DNA from: Comamonas odontotermitis
Lineage (GTDB): Bacteria > Pseudomonadota > Gammaproteobacteria > Burkholderiales > Burkholderiaceae_C
DNA length: 64,000 nucleotides
NCBI RefSeq assembly: GCF_014207855.1
Contig: NZ_JACHKZ010000023.1
Coordinates: 1 to 64,000 of the forward strand
Reading direction: 5' to 3'
Made by a program: the position numbers and the translations under genes. Below the pieces are notes generated by a model. It was not told where the DNA came from and did no database searches. It saw only the letters and a program-made list of their open reading frames with translations. This document shows, one piece after another, positions 28,985 through 37,683 of this stretch; position 1 is the stretch's first letter, and every line of letters begins with the position of its first letter.

Positions 28985-30442
28985 ATGAATTCGCAGCCTC
29001 CTTCAGAAGATAAGCCGCGCACGGGGGCGTACCGTGCCATTCCTATAGTTCCTGCGCAGGCAGAGAGTTCAGACGCGCTGTACGCGGCGCAGCAGAAGAT
29101 ATACCCCCGCTCCATCACCGGCGTGCTCTCACGCTGGCGTTGGGCCATGGTGTGGTTGACGCAACTGCTGTATTACGGCCTGCCCTGGTTGACCTGGGGC
29201 GACCGGCCCATGGTTTTGTTTGATCTTGGGGCAAGGCGTTTCTATCTTTTTGGCTTGGTCCTGTACCCGCAGGATTTCATTTACCTGACCGCATTGCTGG
29301 TCATCAGCGCGCTATCACTTTTTTTGTTTACGGCGGTGGCGGGGCGTCTGTGGTGCGGCTATACCTGCCCACAAACGGTCTATACCGAGTTGTTTCTCTG
29401 GATAGAAAAGGTGGTCGAAGGCGACCGCAGTGCGCGCCTGCGACTAGACCAAGGTCGCTGGACATTTGAAAAGCTGCGCAAGAAGGCGCTCAAGCAGTTG
29501 CTGTGGGCTGCCATTGCGGTTTGGACCGGCTTCACCTTTGTAGGATATTTTGTTCCCATTCGGGCACTGGCGGCCGAGCTGATGGCGCTGCAAGGGTCTT
29601 GGCAAATTTTTTGGGTGTTGTTTTACAGTTTTGCCACCTATGGCAACGCGGGCTATATGCGGGAGCAGGTCTGCAAGTACATGTGTCCCTACGCGCGCTT
29701 TCAAAGCGCCATGTTCGACAAGGACACGCTCATTGTCAGCTACGACAGCTTGCGCGGTGAGCCGCGTGGGCCCCGTGCAAAAAAAGTGGATCCTCGTGCC
29801 CAGGGCCTGGGGGACTGCATTGACTGCAAGCTGTGCGTGCAGGTATGCCCTACAGGCATTGACATCCGAGATGGCCTGCAATACGAGTGCATTGGGTGTG
29901 GCGTGTGCGTGGATGCCTGCAACAATGTCATGGACAAGGTGGGTTACTCGCGCGGACTGATCCGCTTTGCCACCCAGAATGCCATGACCAATGGCTGGAA
30001 CAAGACGCAGATGCTGCGCCGCGTATTGCGTCCGCGCGTTCTGATTTATGCCAGCGTGCTTGCGGTACTGACGATCGCCATGGTGTCCAGCCTGTATTTG
30101 CGCACTCCGCTCAAGGTGGACGTAGTACGTGATCGTGCTGCGCTGGCGCGTCTGGCGCCAGGCGGAAAGCTGGAAAACGTATATCGCCTGCAGATCATGA
30201 ACGCCACTGAGGCGGCGCGTAGCTACCGCATTACTGCCAGTGGATTGGCTGGTCTGGAGGTGGTTTCCGAATCCACCACGCAAGTGGCTCCGGCCCAGGC
30301 ACGCTGGGTGGCGGTGCGGCTGCAGATCCCTTATGGCAGCCTGCCCGCCGGATCACACCCCTTCCATTTTGAAGTGCGGGCCGAAGACGGTGCTGCATCT
30401 GAATCGGTAAACGAGAAGTCAGTGTTTTTGGTACCGCGATGA
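28985..30442 (+). CDS. ccoG: Cytochrome c oxidase accessory protein CcoG (FixG/RdxA)
   Basis: 485 residues with about five membrane helices and a polyferredoxin. CGYTCPQTVYTELFLWIE is the family signature. Two 4Fe-4S motifs lie near the middle (CIDCKLCVQVCP and CIGCGVCVDAC). A C-terminal immunoglobulin-like domain is probably periplasmic. CcoG is a cupric reductase that supplies Cu(I) for cbb3 assembly. A small ACCGGA/TCCGGT hairpin lies in the gap after ccoP. Confidence 0.95.
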   Translation: MNSQPPSEDKPRTGAYRAIPIVPAQAESSDALYAAQQKIYPRSITGVLSRWRWAMVWLTQLLYYGLPWLTWGDRPMVLFDLGARRFYLFGLVLYPQDFIYLTALLVISALSLFLFTAVAGRLWCGYTCPQTVYTELFLWIEKVVEGDRSARLRLDQGRWTFEKLRKKALKQLLWAAIAVWTGFTFVGYFVPIRALAAELMALQGSWQIFWVLFYSFATYGNAGYMREQVCKYMCPYARFQSAMFDKDTLIVSYDSLRGEPRGPRAKKVDPRAQGLGDCIDCKLCVQVCPTGIDIRDGLQYECIGCGVCVDACNNVMDKVGYSRGLIRFATQNAMTNGWNKTQMLRRVLRPRVLIYASVLAVLTIAMVSSLYLRTPLKVDVVRDRAALARLAPGGKLENVYRLQIMNATEAARSYRITASGLAGLEVVSESTTQVAPAQARWVAVRLQIPYGSLPAGSHPFHFEVRAEDGAASESVNEKSVFLVPR

Positions 30443-30485
30443 GCGCCATGTTTTTCATTCCAATATTCTGTACAGGAGCCCTGTC

Positions 30486-30788
30486 ATGACTGCTGCGACG
30501 CCCCCGTCTCCCGTGCCTGCCGCGCCCTGGTGGAAGTTTGGTCATGTGTGGCTGCTCATTGCCGGCCCTGTCACGGTCGTGATCGCTGGTTTTGTCACCG
30601 GTTGGATTGCTGTGCATGGACAAGACCCTGTCATCGATTCCAACTATTACCAGAACGGCTTGCGCGTCAACCAGGAGCTCAAGCATTCAGAGAAATCGCT
30701 GACGCCAGCCGTACAGGGGCGCAACCATGCGGCAACTCCGTCAGCACCTGCACCTGCGGCTTCTGCCCGTGAAAAGTCCCATGACTGA
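30486..30788 (+). CDS. ccoH: FixH/CcoH family protein
   Basis: 100 residues. One membrane helix (about 22-44, LLIAGPVTVVIAGFVTGWIA) then DPVIDSNYYQNGLRVNQEL, the FixH core, and an alanine/proline-rich tail. CcoH/FixH aids assembly of cbb3 oxidase. It is shorter than FixH proteins that carry a full C-terminal beta domain. Confidence 0.88.
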   Translation: MTAATPPSPVPAAPWWKFGHVWLLIAGPVTVVIAGFVTGWIAVHGQDPVIDSNYYQNGLRVNQELKHSEKSLTPAVQGRNHAATPSAPAPAASAREKSHD

Positions 30789-30821
30789 GATACAAGGAGC
30801 CAAGCGGCGACGGAGGATGTG

Positions 30822-30938
30822 ATGACAGAACTTGTCGCTCTATTGCCGCTGCCGCTCGATCAGCCAAGCCGGCACATGCATCAGGGCCCCGCATGCATCA
30901 ATCAAACGCCAAGGCCGACAGTGCCTGACAGGGGCTGA
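30822..30938 (+). CDS. Possible 38-residue small protein in the cco cluster
   Basis: An ORF of 38 codons with CGGAGG five bases before its ATG, ending three bases before the ATG of the next gene. The peptide begins MTELVALLPLPLDQPSRHMH and contains HMH and one Cys (C25). It could be a translationally coupled leader peptide or a microprotein, or chance. No homologue is recognised. Confidence 0.35.
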   Translation: MTELVALLPLPLDQPSRHMHQGPACINQTPRPTVPDRG

Positions 30939-30941
30939 GGC

Positions 30942-31688
30942 ATGCTGATCGGCGTGATGACTACCTGCCTGGCGCTGGGATTGACGGGGGGCTTTCACTG
31001 TGTGGCGATGTGCGGGGTGCCTTGCACACGACTGACATGTGCCAGCACCTTGCCGGAGCCAGAATCCGGTGCAGTTGCCTCTACACCCCTTTTGCGTGCG
31101 GGCGCAACGCGGATTGCAAGGCCATCTCTCTCGCGGGTTCTGGCTTTGCACGGAGGGCGCTTGCTCAGCTATGCAGCGCTGGGTGCATTGGCTGGCAGCG
31201 TGGTGGGTGGGCTGGCGCAATTCGTGGAATGGTCACAGGCATTGAGGCCTTTGTGGGCGCTGTTTCAGTTGGCTGTGCTGCTGATAGGGATGGGCCTGCT
31301 GTTGTGGGGCGCGAGGCCCCCCGATTGGCTGGCGCGCAAACTCTATCCCTTGGGTTCGCGCGTACAGCACTGGCTGCAAACACCTGCGCGGCTTGGGGTG
31401 GCGGGCCTGGCGTGGGCGGGGCTTCCTTGCGGCCTTCTGTATTCGGCTGCTGCCATTGCTGGCCTTACAGGCCGCATGTTTGATGGCGCTTTGGCGATGG
31501 TGCTGTTTGGCCTGGGCAGCACCGCGTGGTTATTGGCAGCTCCCTGGCTATTGCGCCATGTGCAGGGCCGTTTGAGCGCATGGCGGCAGGAGCTTGGTGC
31601 GCGTCTGGCGGGTATTGCATTGGTGGCAATGAGCGGGTGGGCACTGTGGGCTCATGCATTGCGCGAGGCACCGCGCCTGTGGTGTTGA
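30942..31688 (+). CDS. TauE/SafE-like membrane protein next to cbb3 genes
   Basis: 248 residues, about six membrane segments. The N-terminus has GLTGGFHCVAMCG, the motif typical of the sulfite exporter TauE/SafE-like (DsbD-type transmembrane) proteins found beside ccoGHIS. A second conserved part is WAGLPCGLLYSAAAIAG. The two cysteine blocks could handle copper or thiols. Such proteins are proposed to help metal supply or cytochrome assembly, but the role is unproven. GAGG lies four bases before the ATG. Confidence 0.85.
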   Translation: MLIGVMTTCLALGLTGGFHCVAMCGVPCTRLTCASTLPEPESGAVASTPLLRAGATRIARPSLSRVLALHGGRLLSYAALGALAGSVVGGLAQFVEWSQALRPLWALFQLAVLLIGMGLLLWGARPPDWLARKLYPLGSRVQHWLQTPARLGVAGLAWAGLPCGLLYSAAAIAGLTGRMFDGALAMVLFGLGSTAWLLAAPWLLRHVQGRLSAWRQELGARLAGIALVAMSGWALWAHALREAPRLWC

Positions 31689-31919
31689 TTACGCCCCGCT
31701 TTTGGAACGGTATCGGGCAGAGCGCCTGTCTTTAAGGCTGCGATGGACTTATTTCGGCAGAGCTGCCTGTTGGAGTGGCAAAACGGACAGAAGTGACCAG
31801 CGAGGGGCGGGCGTGTTTTCAGACACCGCGCGGAGGTTTTCGTTTTCAGCTACAAATAGTTCGTCGTCACTGAAAGACGGCTGCGACCATTGAACTCGAT
31901 TCACCTGTAGAGCATTTTC

Positions 31920-32327
31920 ATGACCCACAGCGCACAAGCACAAAGCAGCGACACACCGTTTCGCGTCTCCCTCAGCAATCCTCAGGGTCATCTCTGGTAC
32001 GCAGATGAGCCCGCAAGCCTTGGCGGTGGGGAAACCGCACCCACGCCGTCGGCGCTTTTGTTGTCCGCGCTGGGAGCCTGCACGACCATCACCCTGCAGA
32101 TGTATGCGCAGCGCAAGCAATGGCCGCTGCAGCATGTGGAGGTGGATTTGCAGCTCAACCCCCAGGGCGCAGGAGCCGCAGGCAGTGCCAATGCCATCGA
32201 ACGGCGGATTCGCATTGTTGGCGAGCTCGATGATGGGCAACGCGAACGGCTGCTGCAGATTGCCAATGCCTGCCCCGTGCACAAGCTGCTGGAAGGTGGG
32301 GTGCGCATTACAACCTTGCTGGTATAG
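31920..32327 (+). CDS. OsmC family protein
   Basis: 135 residues. The redox cysteines fall in [13 protein letters not shown] and [10 protein letters not shown]. It belongs to the YhfA/OsmC group rather than Ohr proper (the Cys context differs). OsmC/Ohr relatives reduce organic hydroperoxides or have unknown roles. The 231-base gap before it holds no gene and is probably its promoter region. Confidence 0.88.
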   Translation: MTHSAQAQSSDTPFRVSLSNPQGHLWYADEPASLGGGETAPTPSALLLSALGACTTITLQMYAQRKQWPLQHVEVDLQLNPQGAGAAGSANAIERRIRIVGELDDGQRERLLQIANACPVHKLLEGGVRITTLLV

Positions 32328-32354
32328 CGCGCCGTTGTCATCAGGCCATAGAAA

Positions 32355-32389
32355 AGGCGTCTCCACCCTCGCCAGTGAGCGAGACGCCT
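32355..32389 (-). terminator. Terminator shared by convergent genes, stronger on the reverse strand
   Basis: AGGCGTCTC (32355-32363) and GAGACGCCT (32381-32389) form a 9-bp stem. On the reverse strand it runs into TTTTC; on the forward strand no T-run follows. Confidence 0.7.
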
Positions 32390-32423
32390 GCGATTGGATG
32401 GCTCAATTGTCCGCAGTGGTTTT

Positions 32424-32666
32424 CTATTTCACCAGGATATTGCCATTGTCCACGTGGTATTCGAACTCCGGCTTGGACAAGGATACGATCACTGGCTGGC
32501 CTTCGGATTCCCACGACAACACGAAGCTGGCAATGGCCGTGGCCACATCGACATCGAGGTTCTCGGGGATCGTTTCAAGCTGGCCGTCGCCAATGCGATG
32601 TTCCACCTTGCCTACCACGCGGGCTTTGAAGTTTTCCGGATAGTTGTGGGAGTGTTCAGTCGTCAT
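32424..32666 (-). CDS. Conserved-looking small hypothetical protein
   Basis: 80 residues, acidic, soluble; starts MTTEHSHNYPENFKARVVGK and includes VLSWESEGQPVIVSLSKPEF. AGGAGAG lies eight bases before the ATG at 32666, a strong ribosome site. Codon use is like that of neighbouring genes and it is followed by a terminator, so it is likely real. I do not recognise a family. Confidence 0.7.
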   Translation of the reverse strand: MTTEHSHNYPENFKARVVGKVEHRIGDGQLETIPENLDVDVATAIASFVLSWESEGQPVIVSLSKPEFEYHVDNGNILVK

Positions 32667-32859
32667 AGGTTGTCTCTCCTTTGCTATGAGGGGCACCGCA
32701 CCGGCGGCTAACACACAAAAATGCGGCTTGCGCCACCCCAAGGGCGACCACAGCCGCATGCATTGTTTTTACCACAGCACCAAGACTGCGATGTGTAAGA
32801 AGCTGTCGACGATTGCAGTGTGCAAATGCCTCAACACTTGCACCGCGCTTGAGCGCATT

Positions 32860-34107
32860 TCAATCGTAGCTTCGCGCGTCTTCAATCACCTTGCCGTCAT
32901 TGGGCAATTCACCCGGGCGTAACAGGACGATTTCGGCGCGCAGTTTGGTGACTTCGCGCACGGCATCTGCAATCTGTTCGGAAAGGCCTATGCCCAGCTC
33001 GCGTGTTTCCACCTGCAGACTCATCTGGTCGTTCGCCATGGCGCCGGTCACCACAAGGCGGGCTTTTTCCACCTGAGGAAAGCGTTTGACGATTTCGGCG
33101 ATCTGGCCGGGGTGCACAAACATGCCCCGCACCTTGGTCGTCTGGTCGGCGCGGCCCATCCAGCCCTTGATACGGGTATTGGTGCGGCCTGTGGGGCAGT
33201 TGCCGGGCAGCACCGCCGACAGGTCGCCCGTGCCAAAGCGGATCAGCGGATAGTCGGGATTCAAGGTGGTGACCACCAGCTCTCCCACTTCGCCTTCGGG
33301 CACCGGGTCACCAGTGCCGGGGCGCACGATTTCGACAATCACGCCTTCATCGAGCACCAGGCCTTCGCGGGCACTGGTTTCGTAGGCGATCAGCCCCAGG
33401 TCGGCCGTGGCATAGCACTGGTAGGCTGCTACACCCTGGCTGGCAAACCAGTCGCGCAGCGACGGCGGGCAGGCTTCGCCGGAGACGAGTGCCTTGGTCA
33501 GCGATGCAATTTTCTGGCCCTGAGATTGCGCCTTTTCCAGAATAATTTTCAGAAAACTGGGCGTACCGATATAGCCATGGGGCTGCAGATCCAACATGGC
33601 CTGCACCTGCTGCTCGGTCTGGCCTGTACCCGCAGGGAACACCGTAGCGCCTAACGCCTGCGCGCCTGATTCCATCATCGAGCCCGCAGGCACGAAGTGG
33701 TAGCTGAAACTGTTGTGTGCAAGCTCGCCCGCGCGAAAGCCCGCGGCGTAGATGGCGCGCGCCATGCGCCAGTAATCAGGGCGACTGCCTTCGGGCTCGT
33801 AAATTGGGCCGGGGCTGGCAAACATGCGCGGCATGGCCTTGCCAAAGCCGATGGCGTTGAAGCCACCAAAGGCATGGCGGGAGCGCTCGGATTTTTGACG
33901 CTCCAGCAGCTCATGCTTGCGGGTGACGGGCAGGCGCGCCAATGCTGCACGGCTGGTGATATCCGCAGCGTCCACACCTTGCAGGATGGCGGCAAATGCA
34001 CTGGAATACTGCTGTGCATGCGCAATCTGGCGCGGCAGTGCGGCGAGCAGTGCCGCTTCGCGTTCCTGGGGTGTGCGCGTCTCCAGCGCGTCGTAGAAGG
34101 CACTCAT
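32860..34107 (-). CDS. Phenylacetate-CoA ligase-like adenylate-forming enzyme
   Basis: 415 residues, similar in length to PaaK. AMP-binding features include RFGTGDLSAVLPG (the Asp contacting ATP ribose), VRGMFVHPGQIAEI and a C-terminal PaaK-type domain ending IEDARSYD. The classical P-loop is weak, as in PaaK relatives. It should activate an aryl or alkyl carboxylic acid with CoA. It is the last gene of the ABC operon, 165 bases after livF. The start at 34107 fits the family length. Confidence 0.82.
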   Translation of the reverse strand: MSAFYDALETRTPQEREAALLAALPRQIAHAQQYSSAFAAILQGVDAADITSRAALARLPVTRKHELLERQKSERSRHAFGGFNAIGFGKAMPRMFASPGPIYEPEGSRPDYWRMARAIYAAGFRAGELAHNSFSYHFVPAGSMMESGAQALGATVFPAGTGQTEQQVQAMLDLQPHGYIGTPSFLKIILEKAQSQGQKIASLTKALVSGEACPPSLRDWFASQGVAAYQCYATADLGLIAYETSAREGLVLDEGVIVEIVRPGTGDPVPEGEVGELVVTTLNPDYPLIRFGTGDLSAVLPGNCPTGRTNTRIKGWMGRADQTTKVRGMFVHPGQIAEIVKRFPQVEKARLVVTGAMANDQMSLQVETRELGIGLSEQIADAVREVTKLRAEIVLLRPGELPNDGKVIEDARSYD

Positions 34108-34139
34108 GGAAAATCCTGTGAATGAAGGTGGAGGGCGTG

Positions 34140-34272
34140 GCCTATAAAACTGGCGCATCCCGATATGCGAGAGACCGAGGAAGGGCCGCCCCGCACCGAG
34201 GGTGTCGCCCCGCTCCCATGGCGCGAGGCGCGCAGAGAGAGGGGGAAGGCGCGCAGCGGCTCAGGAGGTACT
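34140..34272. repeat. Probable dispersed intergenic element between livF and the PaaK-like gene
   Basis: The stretch contains CGCATCCCGATATGCG and a purine-rich block with AGAGAGAGGGGGAAGGCGCG. Similar blocks are, from memory, common between genes in Comamonadaceae genomes. No coding potential was seen. Confidence 0.3.
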
Positions 34273-35100
34273 TCATGCCAACCAGCGCTTGCGGCGCTTG
34301 TAGCTCTTGACGTCCTTGAAGCTTTTGCGTTCTCCCCCGCCCATGCCCAGGTAGAACTCCTTCACGTCCTCGTTGTTGGCCAGGTCGCTGGCGGCTCCAT
34401 CCATCATGATGCGGCCGCTTTCCATGATGTAGCCATAGTCGGCGTACTTCAGCGCCATGTTGGTGTTCTGCTCGGCCAGCACGAAGGTGACTTTTTCCTT
34501 CTGGTTCAAATCCTGCACGATGTTGAAGACTTCTTCGACGATCTGCGGTGCCAGGCCCATCGATGGCTCATCGAGCAACACCATGCGCGGATTGCTCATG
34601 ATGGCGCGGCCGATGGCGCACATCTGCTGCTCGCCGCCCGAGGTATAGGCCGCCTGGCTGGTACGCCGGGTCTTGAGGCGCGGAAAATAGTTGTAGACCT
34701 TGTCCAGATTGGCGGCGATCTCGCCCTTGCTGGTGCGTGTGTAGGCGCCGGTCAGCAGGTTTTCTTCGATCGTCAAATGCGCAAAGCAGTGGCGGCCTTC
34801 CATCACCTGCACCACACCACGTTTGACGAGGTCGGACGGCGAGAGGTTTTCGATGCGTTCGCCATCAAGCTCGATGCTCCCCTTGGTGACTTCGCCACGC
34901 TCGCCCTTGAGCAGGTTGGAGATGGCGCGCAGCGTCGTGGTCTTGCCCGCGCCGTTACCGCCCAGGATGGCAACGATACCGCCTTGCGGCACGGAAAGCG
35001 ACACGCCCTTGAGCACCAGGATCACATGGTTGTAGATGACCTCGATGCCGTTGACCACGAGCAGCGGCGCTGCGGTAGATGCGGGATTGGATGTGCTCAT
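34273..35100 (-). CDS. Branched-chain amino-acid-type ABC ATPase (LivF-like)
   Basis: 275 residues. Walker A GGNGAGKTT, signature SGGEQQMCAIGRAIM, Walker B MVLLDEPSMGLAP and the switch histidine replaced by Q in VLAEQNTNMALKYA, as is usual for LivF. The start at 35100 is placed where the family begins; an earlier in-frame ATG (35190) would lie in a repeat element. A basic tail (KSYKRRKRW) is unusual. Confidence 0.92.
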   Translation of the reverse strand: MSTSNPASTAAPLLVVNGIEVIYNHVILVLKGVSLSVPQGGIVAILGGNGAGKTTTLRAISNLLKGERGEVTKGSIELDGERIENLSPSDLVKRGVVQVMEGRHCFAHLTIEENLLTGAYTRTSKGEIAANLDKVYNYFPRLKTRRTSQAAYTSGGEQQMCAIGRAIMSNPRMVLLDEPSMGLAPQIVEEVFNIVQDLNQKEKVTFVLAEQNTNMALKYADYGYIMESGRIMMDGAASDLANNEDVKEFYLGMGGGERKSFKDVKSYKRRKRWLA

Positions 35101-35124
35101 GGCCTCACCATTTGCTATTGAAAA

Positions 35125-35205
35125 TGGAGCTGTCTGCGCTTGTCTGGCAATAATTTCAAACCGAAATGTATTTGAAAAAATGCCAGACAAGCGCTACCAG
35201 CTATG
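35125..35205. repeat. Nested inverted repeat between binding-protein gene and livF
   Basis: GCGCTTGTCTGGCA (35136-35149) and TGCCAGACAAGCGC (35181-35194) pair perfectly. Inside, TTTCAAA (35154-35160) and TTTGAAA (35171-35177) pair as well. Outside, AGCTG and CAGCT flank the arms. The layout parallels 11249-11333. It could stabilise the upstream mRNA so that the binding protein is made in excess over livF. Confidence 0.65.
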
Positions 35206-35215
35206 GCTGCGCGAT

Positions 35216-36526
35216 TCAGTTACAGCTGCGAATCGGCAGGTTCTTTTCCTTGGCGTACTTCTCGCCATACTCCTTGACCAGTGGATCGATCAGGCTCTTG
35301 TCTGCCTGGTACCAGTCGGAGACTGCGGTGAACTTGGCTCCGTCCCACTGTGCAATGCGCGACCAGTCGGCGCCCAGGTGGTTTTCGCAGCTGGTCTTGA
35401 ACGGACGCAGGATCTTGCCAAAGCCCAGCTCATTGAGGCGTTCCTGCGTGAGATTCAGGTTTTCCAGACCCCAGCGCACCTGCTCGCTGGTCATCACCTT
35501 GCCCTTGCCGAACTTCTCTTGTGCGGCGCGGATGGCTTCCACCTGCAGCATGGCAATCATCATGCCGCGGGTGTGCGCCAACTGGCCCAGTTCCTTGGCG
35601 TCCGATGCCGTGCCCTGGTTCTTGTCGTACAGCATGGCCTTGACCTCGTCGTGCACCTTGTCGCGCTCGGCAGTGTTGTGGATGGTGACGGTGTTGTAGC
35701 CCTTGGCGCCGGCGCCGATGTCCTTCACGTCATGGTCGGAGCCTGCCCACCAGATGGCGTACATCTTCTCGCGGGGGTAGCCGGTGGCCTGCGCCTCACG
35801 CACGGCCGTAGGCGTCATCACGCCTGCAGACCACAGCAGCACATAGTCTGGGCGGTTCTGGCGAATCTGCAGCCAGGTGGATTTTTGCTCCACGCCGGGG
35901 GCAGTCACCGGCAGCAGCATCAGCTCGAAACCATCCTTGGCCGCGCGTTTCTGCAGCAGCGGAATGGGCTCCTTGCCATACGGAGAATCGTGGTAGACCA
36001 GCGCGATCTTCTTGCCCTTGAGATTGCCCTTTTCCTTCTTCAGGATGTCCTGAATCATCGAGTCGGCAGCGGTCCAGTAGTTGCCCAGCAGCGGGAAGTT
36101 CCACTCAAAGGCGCGGCCGTCGGCAGACTGCGACAGGCCGTAGCCTGGGGTTACGACAGGCATCTTGTCGCCTGGGGCCTTGGCGCTTACTGCGAAGGTG
36201 ATGCCGGTCGATTGTGTGTCAAAGCTGGAGACGCCCGCCTTGGTCTTGAAGCGCTCGTAGCATTCCACGCCCTTGGCCGTGTCGTAGGCGGTTTCGCATT
36301 CCTCAAAGGCAATCTTCACGCCGTTGATGCCGCCCTTGGCATTGACGAGCTTGAGGTAATCCTGCTTGCCGTCGCCCCACGGAATACCCAGTGGTGCAAA
36401 CTGGCCGGTGCGATACACCAGAAGCGGCACGAACTGCTCCTGGGCTTGCGCGGCAGGGGCTGCAACCAGTGCGCCCATACCCAGCGCTGCGGTGGCAGCG
36501 GCGATAACAGCTTTCTTGAAAGACAT
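35216..36526 (-). CDS. ABC transporter periplasmic substrate-binding protein (Leu/Ile/Val type)
   Basis: 436 residues, larger than LivJ (about 370) and matching the subgroup that goes with aromatic or fatty acid-type uptake operons. Signal peptide about 1-28 ending AAQA. AAGGAGAT precedes the ATG at 36526. The mature part begins EQFVPLLVYRTGQFAPLGIP. It binds the operon's substrate in the periplasm; the ligand is not known. Confidence 0.9.
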   Translation of the reverse strand: MSFKKAVIAAATAALGMGALVAAPAAQAQEQFVPLLVYRTGQFAPLGIPWGDGKQDYLKLVNAKGGINGVKIAFEECETAYDTAKGVECYERFKTKAGVSSFDTQSTGITFAVSAKAPGDKMPVVTPGYGLSQSADGRAFEWNFPLLGNYWTAADSMIQDILKKEKGNLKGKKIALVYHDSPYGKEPIPLLQKRAAKDGFELMLLPVTAPGVEQKSTWLQIRQNRPDYVLLWSAGVMTPTAVREAQATGYPREKMYAIWWAGSDHDVKDIGAGAKGYNTVTIHNTAERDKVHDEVKAMLYDKNQGTASDAKELGQLAHTRGMMIAMLQVEAIRAAQEKFGKGKVMTSEQVRWGLENLNLTQERLNELGFGKILRPFKTSCENHLGADWSRIAQWDGAKFTAVSDWYQADKSLIDPLVKEYGEKYAKEKNLPIRSCN

Positions 36527-36602
36527 GGTTCTATCTCCTTTGGGTTGTTGGGGACTGATTACCCCTGTCACGAACACTCTGCGTTGCTCTGCTGAAAACG
36601 GA

Positions 36603-37667
36603 TCAATGGGGGAAAGGCCACAGACGCAGCTTCTGGCGGGCCGTGGCCCACAGCTTGGCCAATCCGTGCGGCTCGACAATCAGGAAAAACACGATCAACG
36701 CGCCAAACACCATGTGCTCCAGATAGGTGGCAGTGGCGGTGGAGATCGGCAGGCCCAGCCAGTGCGGTACCTGGGTGAGAAAAATGGGCAGCAGCACGAA
36801 GAAAGCCGCGCCGAAGATGCTGCCGACGATGGAGCCCAAGCCGCCGATGATGATCATGAACAGCAACTGGAACGAACGGTCCAGGCTGAACGCCGCAGGC
36901 TCCCATGCACCCAGATGCACAAAGCCCCAGAGCGCGCCCGCCACGCCCACGATGAAAGAGCTGACGGCAAAGGCCGAGAGCTTGGCGTACATGGGGCGAA
37001 TACCGATCACGCTGGCGGCCACGTCCATGTCGCGCATGGCCATCCATTCGCGGCCTACGGCACCGCGCACCAGGTTCTTGGCCAGCAGGCCGAGCACGCA
37101 CAGAATGGCGAGGCAGAACAGGTATTTCTGCACCGGGGTTTCAATGGCCATGCCAAACACCGACAGCTTGCCTGCGCTCACCGAGCCCGAAGAAGAGTGG
37201 TTGGTGACCCAGGCTGCGCGGCTGGTGAGCCAATCGACAAAGAACTGCGCAGCCAACGTGGCGACTGCCAGATAGAGGCCCCGGATGCGAAGGCTGGGCA
37301 AGCCGAACAGCACGCCGATCAACATGGCGACGAAACCCCCGCCAATCAGCGACAGAATGAGCGGCATGCCTTCAAAGCGCACATGGAAGTTGTAGGCCGC
37401 ATAGGCCCCTGCCGCCATGAAGGCGCCCGTGCCTAGTGAAATCTGGCCGCAGTAGCCCACCAGAATATTGAGGCCGATAGCGCCCAGCGACATGATCAGG
37501 AAGGGAATCAGCACCGCCTGAAAGGTGTAGTTGCTGAAGGTGAAGGGCACCACCAGAAAGGCCACTAGCAGGATGGCAACGATGGCCCACTTGTCTTGCA
37601 GAACAGGGAAGATTTGCTGGTCGGCCGCGTAGCTGGTCTTGAACTGGCCATTTTCACGATAAAACAT
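36603..37667 (-). CDS. Branched-chain-type ABC permease (LivM-like)
   Basis: 354 residues, about nine membrane helices. Conserved GLNILVGYCGQISLGTGAFMA and GRAWMAMRDMD-like loop (GREWMAMRDMDVAASVIG) where the ATPase docks. It follows livH after 16 bases. A 76-base gap separates it from the binding protein gene. Confidence 0.93.
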   Translation of the reverse strand: MFYRENGQFKTSYAADQQIFPVLQDKWAIVAILLVAFLVVPFTFSNYTFQAVLIPFLIMSLGAIGLNILVGYCGQISLGTGAFMAAGAYAAYNFHVRFEGMPLILSLIGGGFVAMLIGVLFGLPSLRIRGLYLAVATLAAQFFVDWLTSRAAWVTNHSSSGSVSAGKLSVFGMAIETPVQKYLFCLAILCVLGLLAKNLVRGAVGREWMAMRDMDVAASVIGIRPMYAKLSAFAVSSFIVGVAGALWGFVHLGAWEPAAFSLDRSFQLLFMIIIGGLGSIVGSIFGAAFFVLLPIFLTQVPHWLGLPISTATATYLEHMVFGALIVFFLIVEPHGLAKLWATARQKLRLWPFPH

Positions 37668-37683
37668 AGGTCAGAATCTCCAG

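Noticed and set aside
35036-36595. 519-codon forward open frame over the substrate-binding protein gene
   Set aside because: Antisense shadow crossing a repeat element; no domain.
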